Below the pieces are notes generated by a model. That model had not been told where the DNA came from. It searched no databases and saw only the letters and a list, made by a program, of their open reading frames with translations. A DNA stretch of 64,000 nucleotides. Origin: Methylobacterium sp. J-090. GTDB taxonomy: Bacteria; Pseudomonadota; Alphaproteobacteria; Rhizobiales; Beijerinckiaceae. Of this stretch, positions 51,174 through 59,396 are shown piece by piece. The stretch spans positions 36,132 through 100,131 of the forward strand of contig NZ_JAKSXV010000097.1 of NCBI RefSeq assembly GCF_022829345.1, given 5' to 3'. Position 1 is the first letter of the stretch. Each line of letters starts with the position of its first letter. Made by a program: the position numbers and the translations under genes.

Positions 51174-52189
51174 CCTGGGGCGGCATGACCTGGGACGGGA
51201 TAAGCTGGGACGGGTCGGCGTCCGACGCCGGGCGAATCGGCGCGGGCGCCGTCGAGCCCGTCGCGGCCCCGGCCCCGCGCGGTCCCCGCATCGGCCTCGC
51301 GCTCGGCGGCGGCTCGGCCCGGGGCTGGTCGCATATCGGCGCCATCGAGGTGCTGGAGGAAGCCGGCATCCACCCCGGCGTGGTGACGGGCTGCTCCATC
51401 GGCGCCGTCGTCGGCGGCTGCTACGCGGCGGGCCAGCTCGGCCTGCTCAAGGCCTTCGCCCTGTCCCTGACCAAGCGCCGCGTCGTCGGCCTCCTCGACC
51501 TGCGCCTCGGCTCCGGCCTCATCGCGGGCGCGCGCCTGCGTCAGCGCCTGGAGCGGGACCTCGCCGACCGCCGCGTCGAGCATCTGGCTGTCCGGTTCGC
51601 CAGCGTCGCCACCGATCTCGGGACCGGCCAGGAGGTCTGGCTCACCCGCGGCAACCTCGTCGAAGCGTTGCGGGCCTCCTACGCCCTGCCGGGCGTGTTT
51701 CCGCCCGTGCGGCTCGGCGGTCGCCTCCTCATGGACGGGACCCTGGTCAATCCCGTCCCCGTCGGCCTCGCCCGCGCCCTCGGAGCGGATGTGGTGATCT
51801 GCATCAACCTCAACGGCGACCCGCGCGAGGCCGGCGGACCCGTGATCCTCGAGCCCGTCGATCCCGCGGGCGAGGCGCCGCCCGCGCCGATCCGGCGGCG
51901 GCGCCGGCCGTGGCACCTCCTGGGGGGGCGGCGCCGGCCGTCGCCGGACATGCCGAGCCCCGGCATGGCCCGGGTGATGCTCGACGCCTTCAACATCACC
52001 CAGGACAAGATCTCGCGGGCGCGTCTGGCCGGCGACCCGCCCGATGTGACCATCTCGCCGCGCTTGGCCGGGATGGGCCTGTTCGAGTTCCACCGCGCGG
52101 CGGAAGGGATCGCCCTCGGGCGAGACGCCGCCCGCGCCGCCCTGCCGGCCATCCGCGCGACCCTCGCGTCGGCCGCCGCCAGGGTCTGA
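51170..52189 (+). CDS. Patatin-like phospholipase
   Basis: A 339-residue patatin (RssA-like) hydrolase. After a short N-terminal repeat of 'MTWGGMTWDGISWDGS' come oxyanion motif 'ALGGGSARGWSHIG', nucleophile 'VTGCSIGAVVGG' (GxSxG) and the catalytic Asp in 'LLMDGTLVNPVPV' (DG). The domain ends near residue 220, and a Pro/Arg-rich linker and a helical tail follow. It would cleave acyl esters at the inner membrane. It is translationally coupled to hisI. Confidence 0.88.
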   Translation: MTWGGMTWDGISWDGSASDAGRIGAGAVEPVAAPAPRGPRIGLALGGGSARGWSHIGAIEVLEEAGIHPGVVTGCSIGAVVGGCYAAGQLGLLKAFALSLTKRRVVGLLDLRLGSGLIAGARLRQRLERDLADRRVEHLAVRFASVATDLGTGQEVWLTRGNLVEALRASYALPGVFPPVRLGGRLLMDGTLVNPVPVGLARALGADVVICINLNGDPREAGGPVILEPVDPAGEAPPAPIRRRRRPWHLLGGRRRPSPDMPSPGMARVMLDAFNITQDKISRARLAGDPPDVTISPRLAGMGLFEFHRAAEGIALGRDAARAALPAIRATLASAAARV

Positions 52190-52238
52190 TCGTCGGACGC
52201 GGCCCTCGATGGGGCGGGCTCATCGCGGTCCGGGCGGA

Positions 52239-52670
52239 TCACGCCATGGTGATGTAGTCGCGCATGGCCTGATGCTCGGCCTCCACCGCCGCGATCCGGC
52301 GCTTGACCACGTCGCCGATGGAGATGAGGCCGGCGAGCCGCCCCTCCTCCAGCACGGGGACGTGGCGGAAGCGGCCGTCGGTCATGAGGTGCATCACGTC
52401 CTCGACGCTGGTGTCGCGGGCGCAGGTGACGACGGTGGCGGTCATGTGCTCAGAGACGAGGGCGTCGAGCGCCCCGGCCCCCTGGCGGGCGAGCGCCCGC
52501 ATGATGTCGCGCTCGGACAGGATGCCGAGAACCGCGCCCTCGACATCGCTGACGACGACGGCGCCGATGCGCTTCTCGGCGAGCAGATGGATCGCCTCGT
52601 CGAGGGTCCGCTGCGGCTCCACCGTGACGACGGAGCGGCCTTTCTCGGCGAGGATGCGGGCAACGGTCAT
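52239..52670 (-). CDS. Tandem CBS-domain protein
   Basis: A 143-residue protein made of a CBS pair: 'RTLDEAIHLLAEKRIGAVVV...GILSERDIMRAL' (residues ~21-60, given in parts) and 'TSVEDVMHLMTDGRFRHVPV' with 'GLISIGDVVKRRI'. CBS pairs bind adenosyl ligands (AMP, ATP, SAM) and sense energy state. No catalytic domain is attached. It is a common single gene in Rhizobiales. It faces the patatin gene convergently. Confidence 0.9.
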   Translation of the reverse strand: MTVARILAEKGRSVVTVEPQRTLDEAIHLLAEKRIGAVVVSDVEGAVLGILSERDIMRALARQGAGALDALVSEHMTATVVTCARDTSVEDVMHLMTDGRFRHVPVLEEGRLAGLISIGDVVKRRIAAVEAEHQAMRDYITMA

Positions 52671-52859
52671 GGATGTTTCCTTCCTGGTTCACACGGCCCC
52701 TTGCGGCCGGGTTCGCCCCGGCTCGCGGTTTTGGGTCGAGGCGCCGCGGCGCCCGCGGACGCCGTGACCCTCTGTGGCGATTGTGTGGCCAGCATCACGT
52801 TCTGGCAAGCGGGCCCGGGGGGTGAAACCCTGTCCGCGCGCGGGTTTCGCGAGGGACGC

Positions 52860-53675
52860 TCAGCCGCGATGGCGGTCGACGAGGGGCAGCATGAAGAACC
52901 CGACGAGGAAGCCGCCGAGGTGGGCGTCCCAGGCGACCGCCGTCGCCTCGGCCCCCATCGGCAGGGCGATGACGCCGAACAGGAAGTTGGTCACGAGCCA
53001 GATGCCGAGGAACATCACCGCCGTGCGGTTGCGCATGAGCTCGGGAATGGTCTGGAGGCGCTGGCGCGGCGGCAATTGCCAGGGCTGGGCCGCCGTGTAG
53101 GCCGGGGGCGGCTGGAACACGAAGCGGGCGGCGGCCGCCATCAGGGCCGAGACGCCCGCCGAGGCACCGATGAGGGGCGCCGTGCTCAGGGGATCGAGGA
53201 GGACGTGCAGGGCGCCGCCGGCCACGGCGCCGGCCAGGGCGATGAGGCCGTAGCGCAGAACGCCGTAGCGGCGGGCCACGGGCGAGCCGAAGGCGGCGAG
53301 CCAGACGCTGTTGAAGATCACGTGCGTCCACGAGCCGTGCAGGAGCGCGTAGGTCGCGAAGGTCCAGGGGCTGGCCGACGGCTCCGCGGCGATGTAGCGG
53401 GCGAAGGCCTGGCGCGCGTCCACCACGTCCGCGTCGCCGACGGCGCCGGCCGCCGCCTTCAGGAGGTCCTCGATCCGCGACGGGTCGATGGCCACGCTCC
53501 AGCGTCCCGGGATCAGGGCGAGGTGGATGAGCGCCCAGACGTCCCAGGCATCGGGCAGCACGAATTCGCGCAGGGCGTGGACCGCCAGCAGGACGGCGAT
53601 GGAGGCGGTGACCACGCCCGGCATGTTGAAGATCGGAACGCGGCTCTGGCGCGGCAGGTCGGGCATGGCATCCAT
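52860..53675 (-). CDS. Rhomboid-family intramembrane serine protease
   Basis: A 271-residue six- or seven-TM rhomboid. 'ALLHGSWTHVIFNSVWLAAF' contains the conserved HxxxHxxxN, and 'STAPLIGASAGVSALMAAAA' the GxSxG-like nucleophile Ser. 'AWDAHLGGFLVGFFMLPL' carries the catalytic His. It would cleave membrane-spanning substrates. A longer N-terminus is possible, but ATG 53675 fits. The 184-nt gap to the CBS gene shows nothing recognised. Confidence 0.88.
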   Translation of the reverse strand: MDAMPDLPRQSRVPIFNMPGVVTASIAVLLAVHALREFVLPDAWDVWALIHLALIPGRWSVAIDPSRIEDLLKAAAGAVGDADVVDARQAFARYIAAEPSASPWTFATYALLHGSWTHVIFNSVWLAAFGSPVARRYGVLRYGLIALAGAVAGGALHVLLDPLSTAPLIGASAGVSALMAAAARFVFQPPPAYTAAQPWQLPPRQRLQTIPELMRNRTAVMFLGIWLVTNFLFGVIALPMGAEATAVAWDAHLGGFLVGFFMLPLVDRHRG

Positions 53676-53811
53676 GCGCCACCTTGTCCGGGCTTTCACG
53701 GAGGCGGCAAGCCCCCCCCGCGTGAGAAAGCCCCCCACGTGCGAAAGTCCCCCCGCGACTGCGAGCGTTCCGGCCGTGCGAGCGTTCCGGCGCCGCGGAA
53801 TGCCGTGGTCG

Positions 53812-53847
53812 TTAACCTTAAAGGTATTAACCTTAAATAACAGTTAA
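53812..53847. promoter_or_regulatory. CtrA-like box and direct TTAACCTTAAA repeats
   Basis: TTAACCTTAAA occurs twice (53812-53822 and 53828-53838), 16 nt apart. Overlapping the second, TTAA-ATAACAG-TTAA at 53833-53847 fits TTAA-N7-TTAA. The region lies between the divergent rhomboid and PAS_5 genes, 131 nt before the latter's start. CtrA binding is inferred. Confidence 0.5.
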
Positions 53848-53978
53848 GCGGGCGGTCTTCGGGGAGGCGGCATAGTGTATGCGCCAGGGTGAAGAATTCC
53901 TTCGTGGTACGGCCCGCCGTGTCCCGAAATGGAACTCGCCCCGCAGACGCCCCCAGGGCCGTGCCATCGCAGGACACC

Positions 53979-54584
53979 ATGAAGCATCCGACGAGTCGCC
54001 TGCTCCACAGTTACTGGGACGGCCTTCGCCGGGAGCGGGCCGCCCCCGAGCGCAGCGAGATCGAGCCCGGCGCGATCCGCCACCTGCTGGCCGACAGCCT
54101 GATCCTCGAGGTCGACGTGCCGGGCAGCGCCGCCGCGATTCGCCTCGCCGGGACCCGCGTCTGCGCGCTGTTCGGGCGCGAGCTGCGCACCAACGCCTTC
54201 TCGGACCTGTGGGGCGCGCCCGACGCCGACCCCTGGCGCCTCGTGGAGACCGTCGCGGTGGACACCCTCGGGGTCGTGGCCGGCCTGACGGGAACCACGG
54301 TGCGCAACGAGACCATCGACCTCGAACTCATCCTCCTGCCCCTGCGCCACCGGGGCCAGACCCAGACGCGCATCCTCGGCGCCCTCAGCCCGCATTGCGT
54401 GCCGCACTGGCTCGGCCTGCGTCCGGTCACGCGCCTGCGCACCAGCTCCCTGCGGGTGCTCGACCCCCATCCCAGGCGCGCGGACGATGCCGAGGCGGCC
54501 CTGCGCAACCTGCCGACCCCCGCCAACGACGCCCTGCCCTTCCGCCGCGGGCACCTCCTCGTCCATCCCGGCGGACGGGGGTGA
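53979..54584 (+). CDS. PAS_5-family protein
   Basis: A 201-residue protein of the PAS_5 (formerly DUF1417-type) family of alphaproteobacteria. Typical stretches are 'LLHSYWDGLRRERAAPERSE' and 'IEPGAIRHLLADSLILEVDV', then 'AAIRLAGTRVCALFGRELRT'. In relatives these act as PAS sensors without an obvious output, some tied to motility or cell-cycle genes. AGGA lies just before ATG 53979; ATG 53889 would add 30 residues. Confidence 0.85.
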   Translation: MKHPTSRLLHSYWDGLRRERAAPERSEIEPGAIRHLLADSLILEVDVPGSAAAIRLAGTRVCALFGRELRTNAFSDLWGAPDADPWRLVETVAVDTLGVVAGLTGTTVRNETIDLELILLPLRHRGQTQTRILGALSPHCVPHWLGLRPVTRLRTSSLRVLDPHPRRADDAEAALRNLPTPANDALPFRRGHLLVHPGGRG

Positions 54585-54862
54585 GAACGGAGCCGGATGT
54601 GCTCGATTCATCGCGATCGTCATCCATCGCGATCGTCCGATGCGACGGCCGATGGCCTCACAGGCAAGTCCTCACGACTTCGACTTGTCCGATTCCAAGA
54701 CCGCCGGGCGAGTAGAGTCCGCTCGGCGCAGGTGTTGTCGAGCCGGGACCCGTCGGCGCGAAAATACACGTAGGGCGTGATCCCGATCGGATCGCGGAAG
54801 AGTTTCGTAACCAGCACCGCCTAGGGTCCGTTACCGTTACGAAACCGAGACCTTGGTCCATC

Positions 54863-55489
54863 ATGCTTGAGGCCCTCGTACGACCCGAAGTGAAACTGAC
54901 GCGCGGTGTCCGTGCGTCGGATCTGCGCCGCCATCAGCGGGTCAAGGTCGCCCTGCTCGGTCGTTACATGCTGTCGGATCGCAGGGAATTCCCGTGCCAG
55001 ACCGTGGACATGTCGCCGGGCGGCGTCCGCATGACCTGTGCGGAGCCGGGTCTCATCGACGAGCGCGTGGTGCTGTACCTGGAGGAGATCGGCCGCCTGG
55101 AAGGCGTCGTCGCCCGCCTGATGCCCGAGGGCTTCGCCGTGCGCCTCAGCGCCACCCCGCGCAAGCGCGAGAAGATCGCGTCCCAGCTGACCTGGCTCGC
55201 CAACCGCGAGAGCCTCGGCCTGCCCGAGGGCCGCACCCACGAGCGCCTCAAGCCCGATACGCCCGGCGTGACCCTGCGCCTCGAGACGGGGCGCGAGATT
55301 CCGGCCCGGATCATCGACGTCTCCATGTCCGGCGTCGCCCTCAGCGCCGGCATCGCCCCGGCTTTGGGCAGCAGCGTCGTCGTCGGGCGGACCCCCGGGC
55401 GCGTGGTGCGCCATTTCGAGGGGGGCGTCGGCGTGAACTTCCTCCTGCCGATCTCCCCGGACCGCTTCCACGAGGGCCTTCGGCTCTGA
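54863..55489 (+). CDS. PilZ-domain protein, tandem PilZ modules
   Basis: A 208-residue protein with two PilZ-like modules. The first (residues ~20-105) has the c-di-GMP motifs 'LRRHQRVKVA' (RxxxR) and 'VDMSPGGVRMT' (DxSxxG). The second (~125-205) keeps 'DVSMSGVALSAG' but lacks a clear RxxxR, so only the first may bind c-di-GMP. Such proteins link c-di-GMP to motility, polysaccharide or adhesion. The gap before it (54585-54862) holds a short TCGCGATCG repeat but no supported gene. Confidence 0.88.
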   Translation: MLEALVRPEVKLTRGVRASDLRRHQRVKVALLGRYMLSDRREFPCQTVDMSPGGVRMTCAEPGLIDERVVLYLEEIGRLEGVVARLMPEGFAVRLSATPRKREKIASQLTWLANRESLGLPEGRTHERLKPDTPGVTLRLETGREIPARIIDVSMSGVALSAGIAPALGSSVVVGRTPGRVVRHFEGGVGVNFLLPISPDRFHEGLRL

Positions 55490-55698
55490 CCATCGTTCCG
55501 GTCCCGCCACGGGCCAGCACGATGGTTTCCGTTTCCTGAAATCCGCCGCGCAACTGCTAACGATCGTGGAAGCGGCGGGTTGGTCCTGTCGCGCGAGAGC
55601 CGGGGGGCCGGGCCGATTCGATAAAATTGCGCGGATCGGCTTCAGCGCGGCGGAGGAGCCGTCCCCGCATCCTGACCCTGTTGACGACGGGGGTTGCG

Positions 55699-56355
55699 AT
55701 GCGCGGGATGAAGTCGATCGCTCGGGGGGGCTTTGTTCTCGGGGCCCTGATCCTGGCCGTGACGGCCCTCGGCACGACCGCCTCCCGCGCGCAGACCTCC
55801 CCGACGCTTCTCGCCGCCCTGCCCGCCCCCGCGACCCTCGCGGCGCCCGTCGGGGCCGCCCGTCCCATCGCCGCCTGGGTCGCCTTCTGCGAGCGCTACG
55901 CCGCCGAATGCGCCATCGACGCGAACGAGCCGGCCCGCATCACCCTGACGCCGACGGCCTGGACCACCATCACGACGGTGAACCGCCGGATCAACGCCGC
56001 GATCCGCCCCGTGACCGACCTCGACCATTGGGGCACCCCGGACCGCTGGGATCTCGCCGAGGACGGCTCGGGCGATTGCGAGGATTTCCAGCTCTTGAAG
56101 CGCAAGCTGCTCGCCGAGGCCGGCCTGCCGCGCCGGGCCATGCGGATGACCGTGGTCATCGACGAGAAGGGCGAGGGTCACGCGGTCCTCACCCTCATCA
56201 CCGACCGGGGCGACTTCGTCCTCGACAACAAGACGGGTGCCGTCCTGCCCTGGCACCGGACCGGATACGTCTTCATCAAGCGCGAGGGCACCGACGCCGT
56301 GGCCTGGGTGTCGCTGGGCGGCGTGACCTCGCCCACCACCACGGCCAACCGCTGA
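55699..56355 (+). CDS. Transglutaminase-like cysteine peptidase (LapG-type), paralogue 1
   Basis: A 218-residue exported BTLCP (PF06035-type) protease. A signal peptide ends near 'TTASRAQ'. The catalytic triad is intact: Cys in 'DGSGDCEDFQLLKRKLL', His in 'GEGHAVLTLITD' and Asp in 'FVLDNKTGAVL'. LapG in this family cleaves an adhesin, releasing biofilm in answer to c-di-GMP. It sits beside the PilZ gene. Its closest relative is the adjacent paralogue. No CtrA box was found upstream. Confidence 0.88.
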   Translation: MRGMKSIARGGFVLGALILAVTALGTTASRAQTSPTLLAALPAPATLAAPVGAARPIAAWVAFCERYAAECAIDANEPARITLTPTAWTTITTVNRRINAAIRPVTDLDHWGTPDRWDLAEDGSGDCEDFQLLKRKLLAEAGLPRRAMRMTVVIDEKGEGHAVLTLITDRGDFVLDNKTGAVLPWHRTGYVFIKREGTDAVAWVSLGGVTSPTTTANR

Positions 56356-56720
56356 GATCGTACCAAATCCGGCCGATCCCTTCGGAACGGCGGATTGGGG
56401 GATGGCGGATCCGGGCTTCGCCCGGACGCCACGCAGGCTTGTGCGATCCAGCCACCGCTCCGATCGAGGAGGCCGGATCAGGCCGCGATGAGCCCGATGC
56501 ATCGGCGCGCGGCGGTCGCCCGCCTGACCGCGTCGATCCCGACCATGGGCCACGCGGACGGGGGGCGGACCGGTGCCAGCACGGTTGCGCGAATGCATCA
56601 TGTGCCGGAATGGAACCGGACGCGCCCTCGGCGGTTAACGGGGGTTTAACTTTACGATTGAGCGCCGGGCGCCGCCGTGCCAACTTTGCCGTATCAGCAA
56701 TGGACGGCAGGGCGAACCGG
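56356..56720. other. Gap between the paralogues
   Basis: This gap of 365 nt has no supported gene. It holds the CtrA-like box at 56635 near the second paralogue. Confidence 0.5.
56635..56649. promoter_or_regulatory. CtrA-type box upstream of the second cysteine peptidase
   Basis: TTAA-CGGGGGT-TTAA followed by C matches TTAA-N7-TTAAC. It lies about 71 nt before the ATG at 56721, a place expected for an activator. Binding is inferred. Confidence 0.55.
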
Positions 56721-57422
56721 ATGCGGCACGCGATTCTGCACAGCCTCGGCGAACCGGCGAGGGGCACGAGGGGCACCCTTCGCGAGCGCCTCGCCCGCGC
56801 CGCCCGCCTGTCCCTCGTCGGGTCGATCCTGCTCCTCGGCGGCGCCGGTACGCAAGCGCAGCCCGTCACGGCCCGTCCCGTGGCCGCCCTGCCCGACGCG
56901 CCCGCCCTCGGCGCGGGCACCGAGGCCCGTCCGGTGGCGGCCTGGAACGCCTTCTGCGCGCGCTATCCCGGCGAGTGCGCCGTCAACGTCACGGAGCCGA
57001 CCCGCATCACCCTGACGCCGGCGGTCCGGGCGACCCTCGACAGCGTCAACCGCCGGGTCAACGAGCGCATCCGGCCGATCACCGACATGGCCCATTGGGG
57101 CGTCGTCGACCGCTGGGACTTCCCCGACGACGGGTCGGGCGATTGCGAGGATTTCCAGCTCCTCAAGCGGCGGATGCTGGTGGAGCGCGGCCTGCCCCGG
57201 CGCGCCCTGCGGATGACCGTGGTGATCGACGACATCGGCGAGGGCCACGCGGTCCTCATGGTGCGCACGGATCGCGGCGACCTCATCCTCGACAACAAGA
57301 CCAACGCGATCCTGTCCGGCCCGCGCACGGGCTACACCTTCATCAAGCGCGAGGGCCAGGACGGCCTGGCCTGGGTCACCCTCAACGGCGGCGCCTCGCC
57401 CGTGGCGACGGCCAACCGCTGA
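56721..57422 (+). CDS. Transglutaminase-like cysteine peptidase (LapG-type), paralogue 2
   Basis: A 233-residue paralogue of the preceding gene. Leader 'RLSLVGSILLLGGAGTQAQ' is followed by 'ARPVAAWNAFCARYPGECAV'. The triad is intact: Cys in 'DGSGDCEDFQLLKRRMLV', His in 'GEGHAVLMVRTD', Asp in 'LILDNKTNAIL'. The mature parts of the two are very alike, whereas their leaders differ. A second ATG 21 nt upstream is possible. The CtrA box is upstream of this copy only. Confidence 0.88.
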   Translation: MRHAILHSLGEPARGTRGTLRERLARAARLSLVGSILLLGGAGTQAQPVTARPVAALPDAPALGAGTEARPVAAWNAFCARYPGECAVNVTEPTRITLTPAVRATLDSVNRRVNERIRPITDMAHWGVVDRWDFPDDGSGDCEDFQLLKRRMLVERGLPRRALRMTVVIDDIGEGHAVLMVRTDRGDLILDNKTNAILSGPRTGYTFIKREGQDGLAWVTLNGGASPVATANR

Positions 57423-57425
57423 GCG

Positions 57426-57755
57426 TCACACGCCCGCGATGAGATGGGCCAGATCGAGGGCGACGCGGCCCGACATCAGGCTCCAGCCGCAGGCGATCAT
57501 CGTGGCGATCATCACGAACGGGATCGGCCGGCGCTCCAGGCGCCGGCCCCGCACGGTGTTGCGCAGGATGATGAAGGGGGCGCCGAAGGCCAGCATCGGC
57601 AGGGCCGCCACGGCGGTGACGCCGCCGCGCTCGAGCAGGCTGAAGCTTGCCCGCCGCTCGGTGAACAATTCGAACGCACTGGCGAGCAGCCCGGACAGGG
57701 CGAGGCCGACGCACAGGGTCTGGATCGAGTCGAGGGCCGAGGGGCTGAGGGACAT
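57426..57755 (-). CDS. Small membrane protein, three predicted TM helices
   Basis: A 109-residue protein with helices around residues 10-28 ('TLCVGLALSGLLASAFELF'), 43-63 ('GGVTAVAALPMLAFGAPFII') and 77-95 ('PFVMIATMIACGWSLMSGRV'). No family is named with certainty; similar small proteins occur in Rhizobiales. It converges on the second cysteine peptidase, and a near-CtrA box lies 51 nt upstream. ATG 57755 is chosen over GTG one codon earlier. Confidence 0.65.
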   Translation of the reverse strand: MSLSPSALDSIQTLCVGLALSGLLASAFELFTERRASFSLLERGGVTAVAALPMLAFGAPFIILRNTVRGRRLERRPIPFVMIATMIACGWSLMSGRVALDLAHLIAGV

Positions 57756-57806
57756 CACGCGAACGCTCCACGCTTAAAGAATAGTGAAGCCCACTCTGCC
57801 CTGCTG

Positions 57807-57821
57807 TTTACGAAACGTTAA
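57807..57821. promoter_or_regulatory. Near-consensus CtrA box
   Basis: TTTA-CGAAACG-TTAA fits TTAA-N7-TTAA with one mismatch. It lies 52-66 nt upstream of the small membrane protein gene (minus strand). Confidence 0.4.
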
Positions 57822-57889
57822 GGCTTTCTTCACCTCAGGGTTAAGCCCGCGCACAGGCCATCGGCCGATGACCCGACGCGTTGGAGACG

Positions 57890-58120
57890 TCAGTCCTCGA
57901 GGTCGATGTCGAGGATCGCCATGGCGAAGTTGAACGAGCGGTCGCCGTCCTCGTCGTCCACGGAGACCACGCCCAGGAACTCCTCGCCGATATAGACCTC
58001 GGCCGAATCGTCCTTCTTCGGGCGGGGCACGAGGCGGATGTTGGCGTTGGCGAAGGTCCGGCGGAGGAAGTCCTGTACCTTGGTGATGTCGGTCTTGGTC
58101 ACGCTGATCGCCTCTCGCAT
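57890..58120 (-). CDS. DUF3126 family protein
   Basis: A 76-residue protein of a small alphaproteobacterial family (DUF3126). 'DITKVQDFLRRTFANANIRL' and 'AEVYIGEEFLGVVSVDDEDG' are its conserved parts. It lies beside cysE in many relatives. No function is known. Confidence 0.85.
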   Translation of the reverse strand: MREAISVTKTDITKVQDFLRRTFANANIRLVPRPKKDDSAEVYIGEEFLGVVSVDDEDGDRSFNFAMAILDIDLED

Positions 58121-58252
58121 TCGGGGTCGGATCGGCCCGCGCCCGGTGGCGGTCGCGGCGCTCGAGTCCCGGACCGCTTGCCACGCCGCCGGGGCATGGG
58201 CAAGCCGAGTACGGGCGAGCCGAGTCCGGTCAAGCGGGGGAGCGGCCGCGCG

Positions 58253-59110
58253 TCAGATGCCCTCGGCCATGTGAATGAAGGTTTCGAGGCCGAGCAGCTG
58301 GTCCATGGCGCGGGCGGGCTCGGCGCAGCCGGCGGTGCCGACGACGCGGGCGGGCACGCCCACCACCGTGGTGTGGGGCGGCACGGCGCGCAGCACCACC
58401 GAGCCGGCGGCGACGCGGGCGCATTCCCCGACCTCGATGTTGCCGAGGATCTTGGCGCCGGCGCCGATCATCACGCCGCGGCGGATCTTGGGGTGGCGGT
58501 CGCCGCCCTGCTTGCCCGTACCGCCGAGCGTCACCGCGTGCAGGATCGAGACGTCGTCGTCGATCACCGCCGTGGAGCCGACCACGAGGCCGGTGGCATG
58601 GTCGAGGAACACCCCGCGCCCGATCCGCGCCGCCGGGTGGATGTCCGTCTGGAACACCTCTGAGGAGCGGCTCTGCAGGTAGAGGGCGAGGTCGCGGCGC
58701 TTGTGCGTCCAGTACCAGTGCGCGAGGCGGTGGGCCTGGAGGGCGTGGAAGCCCTTGAAGTACAGCACCGGCTCGATGGCGCGGGTGGTGGCCGGGTCGC
58801 GGTCGAGGACGGCACCGATATCGGCGCGGAAGATCTCGCCCAGGCGCGGATCGTCGGCGATGGCCTCGTGGAAGCCGTGGGCCACGAGCTCGGCCGGGAG
58901 CGACTGGTGGCCGAGGCGCGCGGCGACCCGGTGCGCGACCGCCGCCTCGAGGCTCGGATGGTTGAGGATGGTCGCGACGATGAAGGAGGCGAGCTGGGGC
59001 TCCTCGCGCACGAGGGCCTCGGCCTCGGCGCGCACGCGGGTCCAGATCGGATCGAGGGTCGCGACCGTCTCCCGGTCGGCGGGCCTGGTCAGGGAAGAAC
59101 GGGCGGACAT
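58253..59110 (-). CDS. cysE: Serine O-acetyltransferase
   Basis: A 285-residue CysE. An N-terminal helical domain precedes a left-handed beta-helix: 'LQSRSSEVFQTDIHPAARIG', 'GVFLDHATGLVVGSTAVIDD' (catalytic His-Asp) and 'KIRRGVMIGAGAKILGNIEV'. It acetylates serine for cysteine synthesis. GGAGGAG lies 3-4 nt before the ATG. The 286-nt upstream gap contains short direct repeats. Confidence 0.93.
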   Translation of the reverse strand: MSARSSLTRPADRETVATLDPIWTRVRAEAEALVREEPQLASFIVATILNHPSLEAAVAHRVAARLGHQSLPAELVAHGFHEAIADDPRLGEIFRADIGAVLDRDPATTRAIEPVLYFKGFHALQAHRLAHWYWTHKRRDLALYLQSRSSEVFQTDIHPAARIGRGVFLDHATGLVVGSTAVIDDDVSILHAVTLGGTGKQGGDRHPKIRRGVMIGAGAKILGNIEVGECARVAAGSVVLRAVPPHTTVVGVPARVVGTAGCAEPARAMDQLLGLETFIHMAEGI

Positions 59111-59245
59111 GGGCTCCTCCTCGAGGCCGGGACTCGGCCGATGCCGTGACGGTGACACAACTTGCGGGATCGCCGCCGGTGCCGCGGGGGCACCGCCGGC
59201 GGCAGACGGCCCCGCGCGGCCGGATGTTCCAGGGGAGCTCCCTTC

Positions 59246-59291
59246 AGTTCGGGAAGTACCGAGTTCGGGAAGTACCCTCGAGTTCGGGAGG
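59246..59291. repeat. Short direct repeats upstream of cysE
   Basis: AGTTCGGGAAGTACC occurs at 59246-59260, then GAGTTCGGGAAGTACC at 59261-59276, and a shortened third GAGTTCGGGAGG near 59280-59291. The unit is 16 bp, 136-181 nt upstream of the cysE start. It may be a regulator-binding array or a simple repeat. Confidence 0.7.
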
Positions 59292-59396
59292 CATCCTTGG
59301 CCGCCACGGCTCGACGCGGCGATCATCCATAGCGTGTGGTGCCGGGAGGCGCCGATCAAGGGCGGCGGGTGACGCACCCCGCCGAGGCGGCCCGTC

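Noticed and set aside
54620..54817. A 65-codon minus-strand frame between the PAS_5 and PilZ genes
   Set aside because: Part of it looks protein-like ('VYFRADGSRLDN'), but there is no family match, no clear ribosome-binding site and the tail is low-complexity.
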